Virus record (IMG/VR): IMGVR_UViG_3300028553_000097
Location: 1 to 34,415 of that record
Length of the DNA stretch: 34,415 nucleotides
From: a virus
Direction: 5' to 3' (one strand)
Shown here: one piece after another, positions 7,734 through 14,574 of the stretch
How positions within the stretch are numbered: the stretch's first letter is position 1
Layout: each line of letters starts with the position of its first letter
The notes under the pieces: model-generated
What the model was told of the DNA's origin: nothing
Database searches by the model: none
Seen by the model: only the letters and a program-made list of their open reading frames with translations
Translations under genes and position numbers: made by a program

Positions 7734-7973
7734 CTAGTCGTTGTCGCTTTGATCTTGCAGGTCTTGGTACGCGGCAATCATCTCCGTGACATCGCCGCTG
7801 GCCAGAGCAGCGACGGCGTTATCAATGCTATTTTGCATGATAAACAAGGCAGGCTTGAAGTTTGCTTGCGGGCCTGCCTCACGCTCATAGCCAAGCCAAC
7901 GCTCCCGTTTTTGCTGGACGCGCTTGATTTCTCTCGGCAGCGCATCCGCAATGCTTTCTGGGCTCGTGCTCAT
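7734..7973 (-). CDS. Hypothetical protein (79 aa)
   Basis: A 79-residue, largely helical protein with no recognised family. It has a basic N-terminal half (EIKRVQQKRERWLGYERE) and an acidic tail (QDLQDQSDND). An AGGAG ribosome site lies 8 bases before its start. It is the distal gene of a two-gene leftward unit read from the promoter at 8418-8446, convergent with the lysis operon. Confidence 0.6.
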   Translation of the reverse strand: MSTSPESIADALPREIKRVQQKRERWLGYEREAGPQANFKPALFIMQNSIDNAVAALASGDVTEMIAAYQDLQDQSDND

Positions 7974-7985
7974 GGCTGGAGCTCC

Positions 7986-8360
7986 TTATGCTTGATCTTC
8001 GGCGTCGAGTTCTGCGCATTCGGCAGCGTAGTCAGCATCTGTCATGACACGACAACCGCACCACCAGTCAGCCTTGCGAATGACGCTCCGGTAAATCTCG
8101 GCAGTCGCCAGCTCTTCGTCAGTGTGGCGACTAAAAACAACCGATTTGGTGAGGCCGTTGTAAGCTGTGGAGTTCCGACTGAATGACGAAGTCCAGAGAT
8201 CGAAGCCGCCGTCTGCTGGGCGGATTTCAAACTCATGACCGTCATAGCCCATGACGACATTTGCAGCACTGGCAAGCGTTTCACCAGCACCCAGTACCTC
8301 ACCGTGACGATTGAGGACCGTGTAGGTCGTGGCGCGTTTTGAATGGTTCGTCATTTTCAT
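7986..8360 (-). CDS. Hypothetical protein (124 aa)
   Basis: A 124-residue protein of unknown function. The N-terminal 75 residues form a small alpha/beta unit, TYTVLNRHGEVLGAGETLASAANVVMGYDGHEFEIRPADGGFDLW in outline, resembling short accessory proteins in rhizobial replicons. The C-terminus has a Cys pair (WWCGC) and an acidic end. ATG 8360 is chosen for the GGAGA just upstream; the frame is open to 8417, but that would pass the predicted transcription start. It is first in a leftward unit divergent from the 8471 gene, so it may be a lysogenic-conversion or accessory gene. Confidence 0.6.
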   Translation of the reverse strand: MKMTNHSKRATTYTVLNRHGEVLGAGETLASAANVVMGYDGHEFEIRPADGGFDLWTSSFSRNSTAYNGLTKSVVFSRHTDEELATAEIYRSVIRKADWWCGCRVMTDADYAAECAELDAEDQA

Positions 8361-8413
8361 TCTCCGCCCCTGATCCACGAGGCGCTGGTCAGCTCGGGTT
8401 GCCCGTCTGATAT

Positions 8414-8457
8414 TCACAACCTACACATTCGGCTTGCTTGTGTCAATAGGGTTGTGA
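8414..8457 (-). promoter_or_regulatory. Divergent promoter with flanking inverted repeat
   Basis: On the minus strand, TTGACA (8441-8446) is 17 bases from TAGGTT (8418-8423), a good sigma70-type promoter for the 7986/7734 genes. It is bracketed by a perfect 8-bp inverted repeat, TCACAACC at 8414-8421 and GGTTGTGA at 8450-8457. One arm covers part of the -10 box. The right arm lies 13 bases before the start of the divergent 8471 gene, so a regulator bound here could control both directions. Confidence 0.6.
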
Positions 8458-8470
8458 TACGTTTCTAAAC

Positions 8471-9049
8471 ATGACCTTTCAGAAACACCATGTTTGCATT
8501 ATACGGGCACTGCCCCGCTACCCCGAGGGTCCGCAACGGGCTGAACTTGAGGCAGGCGGCTGCGGCGTGACGTTCGATTTGTCGAGGCACGACGCACGGG
8601 TAGAAATGCTAATCACCCTGCGCCAGGGTGATGTGGTCAAGGTGCGCCACGCGCTGCTACTTGCCGAACCTAAGAAGCTGCGCACGGATAATCCACGGCG
8701 CGATTTGTGGGCGATTATAGCGGAAATAGAGGAACGCGGCGCGAGCGTTCTTGAGGTTTCCACCGGCAGAACGTCGTCAAACCCGCGCGAGCGTGACGGC
8801 ATGATTGCCGACGCCATCGAGCGGCTGACCAAGGGATCGCGGGCCTACAATCGCAAGCAGGCGCAAGCCCACGGCAAGCTCGGCGGACGGCCAAAGAAGG
8901 ACGTTGCGAAGGGTGAAGCCGACGCGCGATTGCTGTGGTTTGACCCGAAGCTAGACGACCGCGATAAACTGCGGCGGCTCCTACGTCTTACGGGATGGAG
9001 CGTCAGCCGGTGCTACAAAGAGTTCGGTGGGCGCGGTGAGCGCGAATAA
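8471..9049 (+). CDS. Putative DNA-binding / resolvase-like protein
   Basis: A 192-residue protein. Residues 40-110 (MLITLRQGDVVKV, then DLWAIIAEIEERGASVLEV and RDGMIADAIERLTKG) recall the C-terminal part of serine-recombinase catalytic domains, but no N-terminal catalytic serine motif is visible. GKLGGRPKK near residue 140 is an AT-hook-like basic patch, and the C-terminus (DKLRRLLRLTGWSVSRCYKEFG) could be a helix-turn-helix. No ribosome site precedes ATG 8471. It may be the regulator of the inverted repeat directly upstream. Family assignment is uncertain. Confidence 0.5.
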   Translation: MTFQKHHVCIIRALPRYPEGPQRAELEAGGCGVTFDLSRHDARVEMLITLRQGDVVKVRHALLLAEPKKLRTDNPRRDLWAIIAEIEERGASVLEVSTGRTSSNPRERDGMIADAIERLTKGSRAYNRKQAQAHGKLGGRPKKDVAKGEADARLLWFDPKLDDRDKLRRLLRLTGWSVSRCYKEFGGRGERE

Positions 9050-9061
9050 GGAGCAAGGGTC

Positions 9062-9442
9062 ATGGACCTGGAGCAGAGACTTAATCGACTGGGCCGCAGG
9101 ATGGACGACATGATCCTCGGCATGATGACTAGCAACATGACCCCGCCTGAACCAAGCAACCCACTATCGTTCGATAAGCTGAATCGAATGATCGCCGATC
9201 TTGGGTCGCCTCCCCCGCCGCGTCTCGGGCAGATCGTGGAAAGTGTTCACATGGTTGACTGTCATGAGGATTGGTCAAAGGTCAGATCGCCATCCCGCAC
9301 GCTTCGGCGGATGCGGCACAACGCATCCCGCATCTACACCTACGCGCCGAAGAAAGAAGCACTCCAAATGCCGGACGGCTCGCTCGTAATGCACCCGGTC
9401 ATGGCGCGCGAACTGCGCCGCAAGTTAGAAGCAAAGGACTAG
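9062..9442 (+). CDS. Hypothetical protein (126 aa)
   Basis: A 126-residue, Met-rich, basic protein of unknown function. An N-terminal amphipathic stretch (LEQRLNRLGRRMDDMILGMM) precedes a Pro-rich linker, and the C-terminal half is strongly basic (SRTLRRMRHNASR, ELRRKLEAKD). AGGAG about 8 bases before the ATG supports the start. It lies 12 bases after the 8471 gene and is probably cotranscribed with it. Confidence 0.58.
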   Translation: MDLEQRLNRLGRRMDDMILGMMTSNMTPPEPSNPLSFDKLNRMIADLGSPPPPRLGQIVESVHMVDCHEDWSKVRSPSRTLRRMRHNASRIYTYAPKKEALQMPDGSLVMHPVMARELRRKLEAKD

Positions 9443-9445
9443 AGA

Positions 9446-9523
9446 ATGCCAACGCCAGTCGAAATCACCGACAAGCACACGCCAGCGCTGCGCGAAGCGA
9501 TCGAACCACCGGCAAAGGACTGA
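9446..9523 (+). CDS. Possible 25-aa peptide
   Basis: A 25-codon frame (MPTPVEITDKHTPALREAIE...) fills the gap between two genes of the same unit, starting 3 bases after one stop and ending 3 bases before the next start. Only a weak AGAGA precedes it. It may be a real micro-protein or chance. Confidence 0.3.
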   Translation: MPTPVEITDKHTPALREAIEPPAKD

Positions 9524-9526
9524 CCT

Positions 9527-9793
9527 ATGAAACTGTTCGTGATCGAGACGAATGCCGGAACGGATTGGATAGCGGCCAACGACGAGGCCGAAGCCACGCG
9601 CACCTACATCAACATTTACGGTCTGCACGAGCGCGATATGGAAGGCGTTGACGTTAGCCTCGTTGATGATCCCGACACGGTTGAAGTTGATTTGGGTACG
9701 TTCGACGATGAGGACGAGGAAATGACGACCACGGCAACTGAGGTCATGACGAAGATGAAGCGCCCCGGCCTCGTCTGCTCAACTAACGTGTAA
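9527..9793 (+). CDS. Hypothetical acidic protein (88 aa)
   Basis: An 88-residue protein. Residues 1-60 look like a small alpha/beta fold with KLFVIETNAGTDWIAANDEAEA at the start. The middle is very acidic (DPDTVEVDLGTFDDEDEE), and the end is short and basic. Very acidic phage accessory proteins sometimes mimic DNA, but nothing here proves it. It starts 3 bases after the preceding micro-ORF. Confidence 0.55.
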   Translation: MKLFVIETNAGTDWIAANDEAEATRTYINIYGLHERDMEGVDVSLVDDPDTVEVDLGTFDDEDEEMTTTATEVMTKMKRPGLVCSTNV

Positions 9794-9827
9794 GAGGGAA
9801 GACCCAATTCGTTGGCTTGGATCGCCA

Positions 9828-10019
9828 TTGGACGACGACGAAAAATTCCGTCTCGCAGCGGCGATAATGCACGCCAGCAAGGATTCCCGCATCGCAGAGC
9901 TTGAGGCGGCGCTGCGCCAGCGCACAGAAGCCCTAATGCAAATCCGCGAGAAAGCAGCAACCATGCCAAATGGTGGCGCGTGGGCTGCTGGGTTGGCTGC
10001 GCTGTCGTTGGCAGGGTAG
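9828..10019 (+). CDS. Small coiled-coil protein, start uncertain
   Basis: A 63-residue frame: DDDEKFRLAAAIMHASKDSRIAELEAAL and following Arg/Gln-rich helix, then a short Gly/Ala-rich end. The only conventional start is TTG 9828, but protein-like sequence in the same frame extends upstream (DPIRWLGSPL) to about 9801. A GGGAAGA at 9796-9802 sits 4 bases before an ATT at 9807, so an unusual start is conceivable. It is the last gene before attP. Confidence 0.42.
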   Translation: MDDDEKFRLAAAIMHASKDSRIAELEAALRQRTEALMQIREKAATMPNGGAWAAGLAALSLAG

Positions 10020-10120
10020 ATGGCGGGTTGCAAAATCAGCCGTTTCCGAACCGCTAGCGATACCAGCGCCTTGCGCGGCTAGTTCGTGCGACACCTTCTC
10101 ATTCGAACGGCCCGCGGGAA

Positions 10121-10338
10121 AGTTTGGCATCCGTCGAATGTTCCATAATCTTTTCAATGCTGGGATATGCCACGCATTGCCATGATCTTTAGCCAAACCG
10201 CTCTGATTTCATGGAACAATCCCTAGACTTTTAATCAGAGGGTCGTGGGATCGTCCCCCACCGGGCTCACCAAGGATTTCAACCACTTGCTGTTAACTTC
10301 GTTTTGGAGTTTGGCAGGTGGCCTAGAGAGTTTGGCAG
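10121..10338 (+). repeat. Candidate integrase arm-type sites
   Basis: AGTTTGGCA occurs three times in the same orientation around the attP core: at 10121-10129 (left arm), 10308-10317 (with G, right arm) and 10329-10338 (with G). The two right-arm copies are 21 bases apart, about two helical turns. Apart from the core and these repeats, and an unconvincing 20-codon frame at 10020-10082, I see no gene between 10020 and 10340. Confidence 0.55.
10224..10272 (+). other. attP: attP core: tRNA-Lys (TTT) 3'-end identity
   Basis: This stretch reads as the 3' part of a tRNA-Lys gene: anticodon loop CTTTTAA at 10228-10234 (anticodon TTT 10230-10232), T stem GTGGG 10245-10249 with CCCAC 10257-10261, discriminator region and an encoded CCA end at 10270-10272. 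No 5' half is present and the T loop (ATCGTCC) departs from the TTCRA consensus, so it is not a functional tRNA. Lying 68 bases beyond the end of the integrase gene, it is best explained as the crossover region that rebuilds the host tRNA 3' end on integration. Confidence 0.72.
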
Positions 10339-10340
10339 AT

Positions 10341-11399
10341 TCACGTTTCGTCTCTGTTCCGCTCAAGCTTAACGACCGCGGATCCAGCCATGCGCCGTTG
10401 GCGGGCTTTCTTGGTGTAGCGCTCCACCATTTGCAGCGTTTTGTGGCCAAGTACCGCGGCAATCTCGTGCGGGCTGCACCCGGCTTCTGCTAAGGCCTTC
10501 CCCGCGGTGTGCCGCAATCCGTGCAAGTGCAACTCTGTGAGGCCTATGTTGTCGAGATGCTTACGCATGTCTTTGGACAGCCGCTCGGGACGGATCGGAC
10601 GGCCCGCGGCGTCGGCAATCAGGAACAGTGCAGGCGGCAAGGCGTCCAGATAGGCCTTAAGCCGATAGTGCACTGGCACTAGCACCGGGTTCTGATTCTT
10701 GGATCCGGCGACCGCAATAGCGGATCCACTATAGTGTGACCGCATGAGGGAAACGATATCGCCGCGGCGCGGGCCTGTGTATCGAGCCACCATATATGCC
10801 GTCATGAGGTGCAGAGGTGGGCTAGATGCCTCAAACAGGGCCATCTGGTCCTCTGACCAATCCAAGTAGCTTTCGGCCTCACCGTCGCGTTTCATGAGCC
10901 TAGCGGGGTTCAACATCTCTAGGTCGTGCTCGCGGATCCCGTAATTGAACAGCGCAGAGCAGACTTGCCCAAATAGCTGGCGCGTCCGCGGAGTGTCCGC
11001 CAGCGTATCGCGAATGACGTTGATGTGGCGGCGGCGAACATCTACCGCGGGGAACGTCCCTATGACCGATAGCCGGTCTAAAGCCTTGGCGTAGCTAACC
11101 TGCGTTGCCGCGGTGAGTTTTTGATACCTTGGCGCTGACTTGTAGGCCTCGATTAACCATCCCACAGTGCCGTCAGCATGTCGGATTGGCTTGGGATCGC
11201 TATGGATCCGGCGCATTGCCGCGGCGTAGGCCTCAAAAAACTCCGGCATATCCGGGTTTCCGGGTAGTTTGGCAATGCGCTCGCCTTTGACCCGCAGATA
11301 AAAGTAATCGCGCCCCTTAGCCCTGGTGCGCTCGACGTTTGGCGGCAGCTTGAGCTTCGGCGGCATGGATGGCAGCCATGATTGGGTCAACTGGTCCAT
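10341..11399 (-). CDS. int: Tyrosine recombinase integrase
   Basis: A 352-residue phage integrase that should catalyse attP x attB recombination in the cytoplasm. The N-terminal part (13-75) is basic and probably binds arm sites; a SAM-like core-binding domain covers about 75-165. The catalytic residues are visible: Arg211 in TGPRRGD, His293 and Arg296 in HLHGLRHT, His319 in LGHK, and Tyr328 in MVERYTKK. The start at 11399 has AGAGG upstream; Met12 (11366) is an alternative. Its 5' end overlaps the excisionase-like gene by 83 bases in another frame, tying both to the leftward transcript. attP lies just beyond its 3' end. Confidence 0.95.
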   Translation of the reverse strand: MDQLTQSWLPSMPPKLKLPPNVERTRAKGRDYFYLRVKGERIAKLPGNPDMPEFFEAYAAAMRRIHSDPKPIRHADGTVGWLIEAYKSAPRYQKLTAATQVSYAKALDRLSVIGTFPAVDVRRRHINVIRDTLADTPRTRQLFGQVCSALFNYGIREHDLEMLNPARLMKRDGEAESYLDWSEDQMALFEASSPPLHLMTAYMVARYTGPRRGDIVSLMRSHYSGSAIAVAGSKNQNPVLVPVHYRLKAYLDALPPALFLIADAAGRPIRPERLSKDMRKHLDNIGLTELHLHGLRHTAGKALAEAGCSPHEIAAVLGHKTLQMVERYTKKARQRRMAGSAVVKLERNRDET

Positions 11400-11583
11400 T
11401 CTGGATGCCTCTTATCGCGGCGTCAATTTCTGCCGGATCCCACAGTAAACGGCGACCTAGAGATTTCCCCGCTGGTAGCCGCTTTTCCTTGACGCGCTGG
11501 CTAAAGCTGCGCTCACACAGTCGGCACCTAGCCGCGGCTTCTGAGCGGGTCAGCCACTGGCCGCGCACCTCCCTCACGGTCAT
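11317..11583 (-). CDS. Excisionase-like / winged-helix DNA-binding protein
   Basis: An 88-residue protein. Residues 9-50 (WLTRSEAAARCRLCERSFSQ, then LPAGKSLGRRLLW and DPAEIDAAI) match the MerR/Xis-type winged helix in which a small DNA-binding protein is followed by a basic tail. Directly upstream of and overlapping integrase, it is the likely recombination directionality factor. ATG 11583 overlaps the stop of the PAPS-reductase-like gene by four bases; an ATG 12 bases upstream is also in frame. Confidence 0.72.
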   Translation of the reverse strand: MTVREVRGQWLTRSEAAARCRLCERSFSQRVKEKRLPAGKSLGRRLLWDPAEIDAAIRGIQNGPVDPIMAAIHAAEAQAAAKRRAHQG

Positions 11584-12107
11584 GAGCTTATCCATTGCCA
11601 GTCTCCCTGGAACCCCATGGCGTACATTGGAGGCAGTGCAATGCCTGCGTGTTCAATCATCGCTAAGCACGCTTCTTTGGTCAGCCCGCGATCAATCAGC
11701 GGCGTACGGATTGCCATTTCGAAATTATTCGACCGCAACCGCTTAGACCGTTCCACGTCAGGACGGTCTGCGGTGTATCCGAACACATTGATGTCAGCAG
11801 CTTCTTGCCATTCAAGACGGGGCCTAACTTTTAGCTCCATCGTGCATGGTGCGCCTTCGATGCCTGCCAAATAACGGCGCTTCTCGAACACGTCCCAAGT
11901 GCTGGCGAACCGATCTGACCGAATGCGCTCAATTGGACGCTTGAACCACGCTTGGCAGTCGCGCAGGAACCGCGCGTTGTCGGGGTGCTCTGCGCCTGTT
12001 TCGCAATACGCAACGACGGCGCTTGGGTTGTCCGCAAGCGTAAGTTTCGTTGCGACCGCAGACGCAGCCCCGGCGCTGAACCAGCAAACTGTGCGACGAT
12101 CAGCCAT
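11580..12107 (-). CDS. PAPS reductase / PP-loop family protein, C-terminally truncated
   Basis: A 175-residue protein of the phage phosphoadenosine-phosphosulfate-reductase-like family. The PP-loop is present near residue 10 as WFSAGAASAVATKL, followed by VVAYCETGAEHPDNARFL and APCTMELKVRPRLEW (about 85-99); FGYTADRPD matches the conserved substrate-binding region. Homologues continue past the PPMYAMGF position with a metal-binding motif of the NCIGCVK type; here the frame ends nine residues later. The end coincides with the overlap into the excisionase/integrase module, suggesting loss of the C-terminus by recombination. The substrate in phages is unknown; these genes are often linked to DNA or nucleotide modification. 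Confidence 0.72.
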   Translation of the reverse strand: MADRRTVCWFSAGAASAVATKLTLADNPSAVVAYCETGAEHPDNARFLRDCQAWFKRPIERIRSDRFASTWDVFEKRRYLAGIEGAPCTMELKVRPRLEWQEAADINVFGYTADRPDVERSKRLRSNNFEMAIRTPLIDRGLTKEACLAMIEHAGIALPPMYAMGFQGDWQWISS

Positions 12108-12393
12108 TGCCGCCCTCGCTGGAACGGGAACGGATGGCAGCGGCGATCTCGACTGCCGTATCAACCTTGATTAATTCCGCGTCTCGTTCTGGTCCGCTCT
12201 CAAGCGTGAAAACAACCAGCGAGGCGGATTCATGGTGGTCATCGGCAATCTTCGCGCACGCCTCACGTTCCGCTTTAACGGCGGCGTCGATCACTGCCTT
12301 GGCAACTGCAACAATAGAATCCTCGTATGAGGATCGGCTTGAATTGAACGCGGTGTTGAACTTGTCGAAAAGCGCTTTGTCTTTGTCGTCCAT
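12100..12393 (-). CDS. Hypothetical protein (97 aa)
   Basis: A 97-residue helical protein. An N-terminal acidic/basic helix (MDDKDKALFDKFNTAFN) is followed by KAVIDAAVKAEREACAKIADDH, a pattern frequent in small phage accessory proteins, and an IAAAIRSRS end. GGTGAGGAG precedes the chosen ATG. It overlaps the next gene by eight bases. Function unknown. Confidence 0.62.
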   Translation of the reverse strand: MDDKDKALFDKFNTAFNSSRSSYEDSIVAVAKAVIDAAVKAEREACAKIADDHHESASLVVFTLESGPERDAELIKVDTAVEIAAAIRSRSSEGGNG

Positions 12394-12397
12394 CTCC

Positions 12398-12616
12398 TCA
12401 CCCCCCCTCTTGCTGGGGAGGGGAGGGAAGAACTTCAACACCCAGTATTTGCCGCTCAACACAGCTATTGGTCTCTCCATCAAATTCGGACAGGAATTTT
12501 TCGACGTTAGGCGCATCAACATCAAATGTCTGATACGACGTTGCGATTGGTGTTCCTGGCCCGCCAAGATGATATGCCGTCGAACTGTCGACGGTTCGAA
12601 TGATGAGCCTAATCAT
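12398..12616 (-). CDS. Hypothetical protein (72 aa)
   Basis: A 72-residue protein starting MIRLIIRTVDSSTAYHLGG with no recognised domain. The ATG lies one base after the previous stop (GAGTGAGATG). The frame extends upstream to 12820, but that part overlaps the 12618-12965 gene and lacks protein character. Confidence 0.5.
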   Translation of the reverse strand: MIRLIIRTVDSSTAYHLGGPGTPIATSYQTFDVDAPNVEKFLSEFDGETNSCVERQILGVEVLPSPPQQEGG

Positions 12617-12617
12617 C

Positions 12618-12965
12618 TCACTCCCCCTTTGCGATCTTGAGCGCTGCGCGAGCGCGTTCGAGAGCAGCCCATGAAACAACCGAGGCATCATTCTCATGCG
12701 CCGATAGCAGGACCGGAATTGCCTTTTCCAGCGCATCCGCCATGGCAGGGCTTGCGGCGATAAGGCGGGCATCTGCCGCGCAAGGATCGGTTCCATTTTC
12801 ACGGTGAAGGGAAAGATCATCCTCCGTACAAAGCTTGAATGTGTTTGCCCGTGCTATTACGACTTTGTTTGCCAGCCGGATGTATCCCCAATCATCTCGG
12901 ATTGGGTCATAGGCGTAGCGCCACGGCCCCGGCGTCCACTTCCCGCCCGTCTCTGTCTCACTCAT
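12618..12965 (-). CDS. Hypothetical phage protein (115 aa)
   Basis: A 115-residue protein with the pattern of a widespread small phage family: an N-terminal WTPGPWRY motif, a central region, then DARLIAASPAMADALEKAIPVL. Members occur in early operons of temperate phages; their function is not established. It overlaps the upstream gene by four bases. Confidence 0.7.
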   Translation of the reverse strand: MSETETGGKWTPGPWRYAYDPIRDDWGYIRLANKVVIARANTFKLCTEDDLSLHRENGTDPCAADARLIAASPAMADALEKAIPVLLSAHENDASVVSWAALERARAALKIAKGE

Positions 12966-13216
12966 GGTTCAATCTCCATAGGTTCGCTCAGATCAAAAAC
13001 ATTCAGGCTTTTGATGTGCGCTTCGTACATTTCAATTGATGCTTGCCAGTCGGTGCGGGCCTCTCGCATCTGGTCACGGCATTCTAAAAACCTGGCTTTG
13101 TGTCGGGCGATTTCTCGCAATAGGCTGTCAGCGGTGATCGGTTCGATTTGCACCGGGTCGTTTGCGGCTTCCGCCCGTTCTGGTTCGATGGTGCGAAGCC
13201 GTTGCATGAGCCTCAT
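12962..13216 (-). CDS. Hypothetical helical protein (84 aa)
   Basis: An 84-residue, charge-rich, probably coiled-coil protein (SLLREIARHKARFLECRDQMREART in outline, then IEMYEAHIKSL). Four-base overlaps with both neighbours support it as an operon member. No family recognised. Confidence 0.6.
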   Translation of the reverse strand: MRLMQRLRTIEPERAEAANDPVQIEPITADSLLREIARHKARFLECRDQMREARTDWQASIEMYEAHIKSLNVFDLSEPMEIEP

Positions 13217-13515
13217 GGTTCACCGGCTTTGGCTTGAGCAAGGGTGGATCGGGCTCGCTCTAGCCCTGCCAAGTGATATTCATCGTTCGGCCCTGCATCG
13301 TCATGGTCAACGTACCATTCCAGCGCCTCTACCAGCGCAGCCTTATCGGCGCAAAACTCAACCAACTTTCTGCCGAGGATGGATTGCGCAATTTGAAGCT
13401 CGGCACGGAGGCGGGTGATTTCGGAAATGCACTCTTCGCTCTCGACAAACATCATGCCCGGAAGCGGGCTATCATTCTCAATCTCGAATTTCAGCCGTTC
13501 CACTATGTCGCTCAT
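13213..13515 (-). CDS. Hypothetical protein (100 aa)
   Basis: A 100-residue protein starting MSDIVERLKFEIEN. It has a central helix (ISEITRLRAELQIAQSILG) and a C-terminal part with ALEWYVDHDDAGPNDEYHLAGLERA. The general pattern resembles the many small phage proteins with a coiled coil and LERAR...LAQA end; there is no functional assignment. It overlaps both neighbours by four bases. Confidence 0.6.
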   Translation of the reverse strand: MSDIVERLKFEIENDSPLPGMMFVESEECISEITRLRAELQIAQSILGRKLVEFCADKAALVEALEWYVDHDDAGPNDEYHLAGLERARSTLAQAKAGEP

Positions 13516-13877
13516 CGCCTTACCGTCTCCCCATTGATCTTGCGCTTCCAGCCTGATCGCTTTGTCCCTGGCATTGCAGGGCCGCGCTTTTCTTTCGCGC
13601 CAAAATGCTTCTCAGCTATACGCTGGCCTTTCGCCCGATCTTTCGTCTCATCCGCTGATTTCTGTCTGGCGCAAGCAACATGCACAGGACGGCGGTTCTG
13701 CATGTCGTTCGTGCCGTCGCGCCAAAGCGGGTCAACGTGTTCGTCCCAAGCCTGCTTCACGCCGTCGATCTTGCCGCCGCACACGCAACAGATGCCGTTG
13801 TGCTCAACAAACATCTTTAGCTTCTGCTTGGCCGTGAGAGGCTTGCGCGACGTGACATGGTATGGGTCGTGGGTCAT
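13512..13877 (-). CDS. HNH endonuclease-like protein
   Basis: A 121-residue HNH-type nuclease. A zinc-binding Cys pair in CCVCGGKI (about residues 30-37) precedes the active-site region DEHVDPLWRDGTNDMQNRRPVH, which provides the His and Asn, and a second metal-binding element is HVACARQKSADE. The C-terminal tail is basic (GTKRSGWKRKINGETVRR). Embedded in the early leftward operon, it could act in recombination or host DNA degradation; free-standing HNH genes next to terminase help packaging, but this one is far from it. Confidence 0.78.
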   Translation of the reverse strand: MTHDPYHVTSRKPLTAKQKLKMFVEHNGICCVCGGKIDGVKQAWDEHVDPLWRDGTNDMQNRRPVHVACARQKSADETKDRAKGQRIAEKHFGAKEKRGPAMPGTKRSGWKRKINGETVRR

Positions 13878-14107
13878 GCCGGTTCCCTCAGCTTCACCTT
13901 GTCTGCCTTGTAAGAATATGTGCGCTCTTTTGACTTGCGGATCATATCCGCTTGTAACTCGCAGGTTTCTTGAAGCCGCTTTGACTTTGCGCGTTCTTTC
14001 CGCAAATCGTCTTTCAACAATGATACTTTATTTTTGAGTGCATTGATTGTTAAAGCGATCCGGCCTGCAATTAAGTTAACACTTTTTGATAGTTCAACTT
14101 CATCCAT
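13874..14107 (-). CDS. Coiled-coil protein (77 aa)
   Basis: A 77-residue Lys/Leu-rich protein predicted to be almost entirely helical (IALTINALKNKVSLLKDDL, then RKERAKSKRLQETCEL). ATG 14107 has a GGGAG site seven bases upstream; TTG and GTG codons just before it are alternatives. Function unknown. Confidence 0.55.
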   Translation of the reverse strand: MDEVELSKSVNLIAGRIALTINALKNKVSLLKDDLRKERAKSKRLQETCELQADMIRKSKERTYSYKADKVKLREPA

Positions 14108-14118
14108 CACCAAACTCC

Positions 14119-14574
14119 CTACGCTGCTCTTTCTGCCAACAGTTGCTCTACTTTAATTCCAGTCTCTTGCTCAATCGTCGTCTCGACTGCATCGCTCAAT
14201 GCGCAAAATTCCAAATGAGGCATCGTGTCGTATTTAATGGAGCGCGGCACCCAGATCACAAGTTCGCCTTTGTGGACGACTGGAACAGCGTGCGCCCCGG
14301 CTGCTTTGAACGCGGCTTCAGCAAACACCTTCAGCCGTTCCGGGTTGAGGCCGCTGATCGGAATACGAGCCGCAATGTCCCGCCACCCACTGCGCATTTG
14401 AAGCCACTTCCGGCACTCAGTTTCGGACGAGAACTGCACCGGATTTCCTTCAGGCCAATGGAAGAACGCAGCGCGGACCAGTGCAAAGTACCGCTTGTGG
14501 GCGTCATAGCTGCGAGGCTTACCGCCTTTGACCGGATCAAACTTGGTATCGCAGCAAGGGCAAGTGACGGTCAT
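14119..14574 (-). CDS. Hypothetical zinc-finger protein (151 aa)
   Basis: A 151-residue protein. The N-terminus TCPCCDTKFDP has a CxxC pair typical of a zinc ribbon with incomplete second half. The remainder (SYDAHKRYFALVRAAFFHWPEG, then CRKWLQMRSGW and IARIPISGLNPERLKVFAEAAFKAAG) resembles a phage early-operon family whose members lie near recombination genes. It starts four bases inside the preceding gene. Function not known. Confidence 0.62.
   Translation of the reverse strand: MTVTCPCCDTKFDPVKGGKPRSYDAHKRYFALVRAAFFHWPEGNPVQFSSETECRKWLQMRSGWRDIAARIPISGLNPERLKVFAEAAFKAAGAHAVPVVHKGELVIWVPRSIKYDTMPHLEFCALSDAVETTIEQETGIKVEQLLAERAA

Noticed and set aside
7734-8360. Toxin-antitoxin pair
   Set aside because: Gene sizes and a shared promoter would fit, but neither protein shows a toxin fold or an antitoxin DNA-binding motif, and the genes do not overlap.
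10224-10272. A functional tRNA-Lys gene
   Set aside because: Only the 3' half is present, the anticodon stem is poorly paired and the T loop departs from consensus; it is better explained as an attP core.
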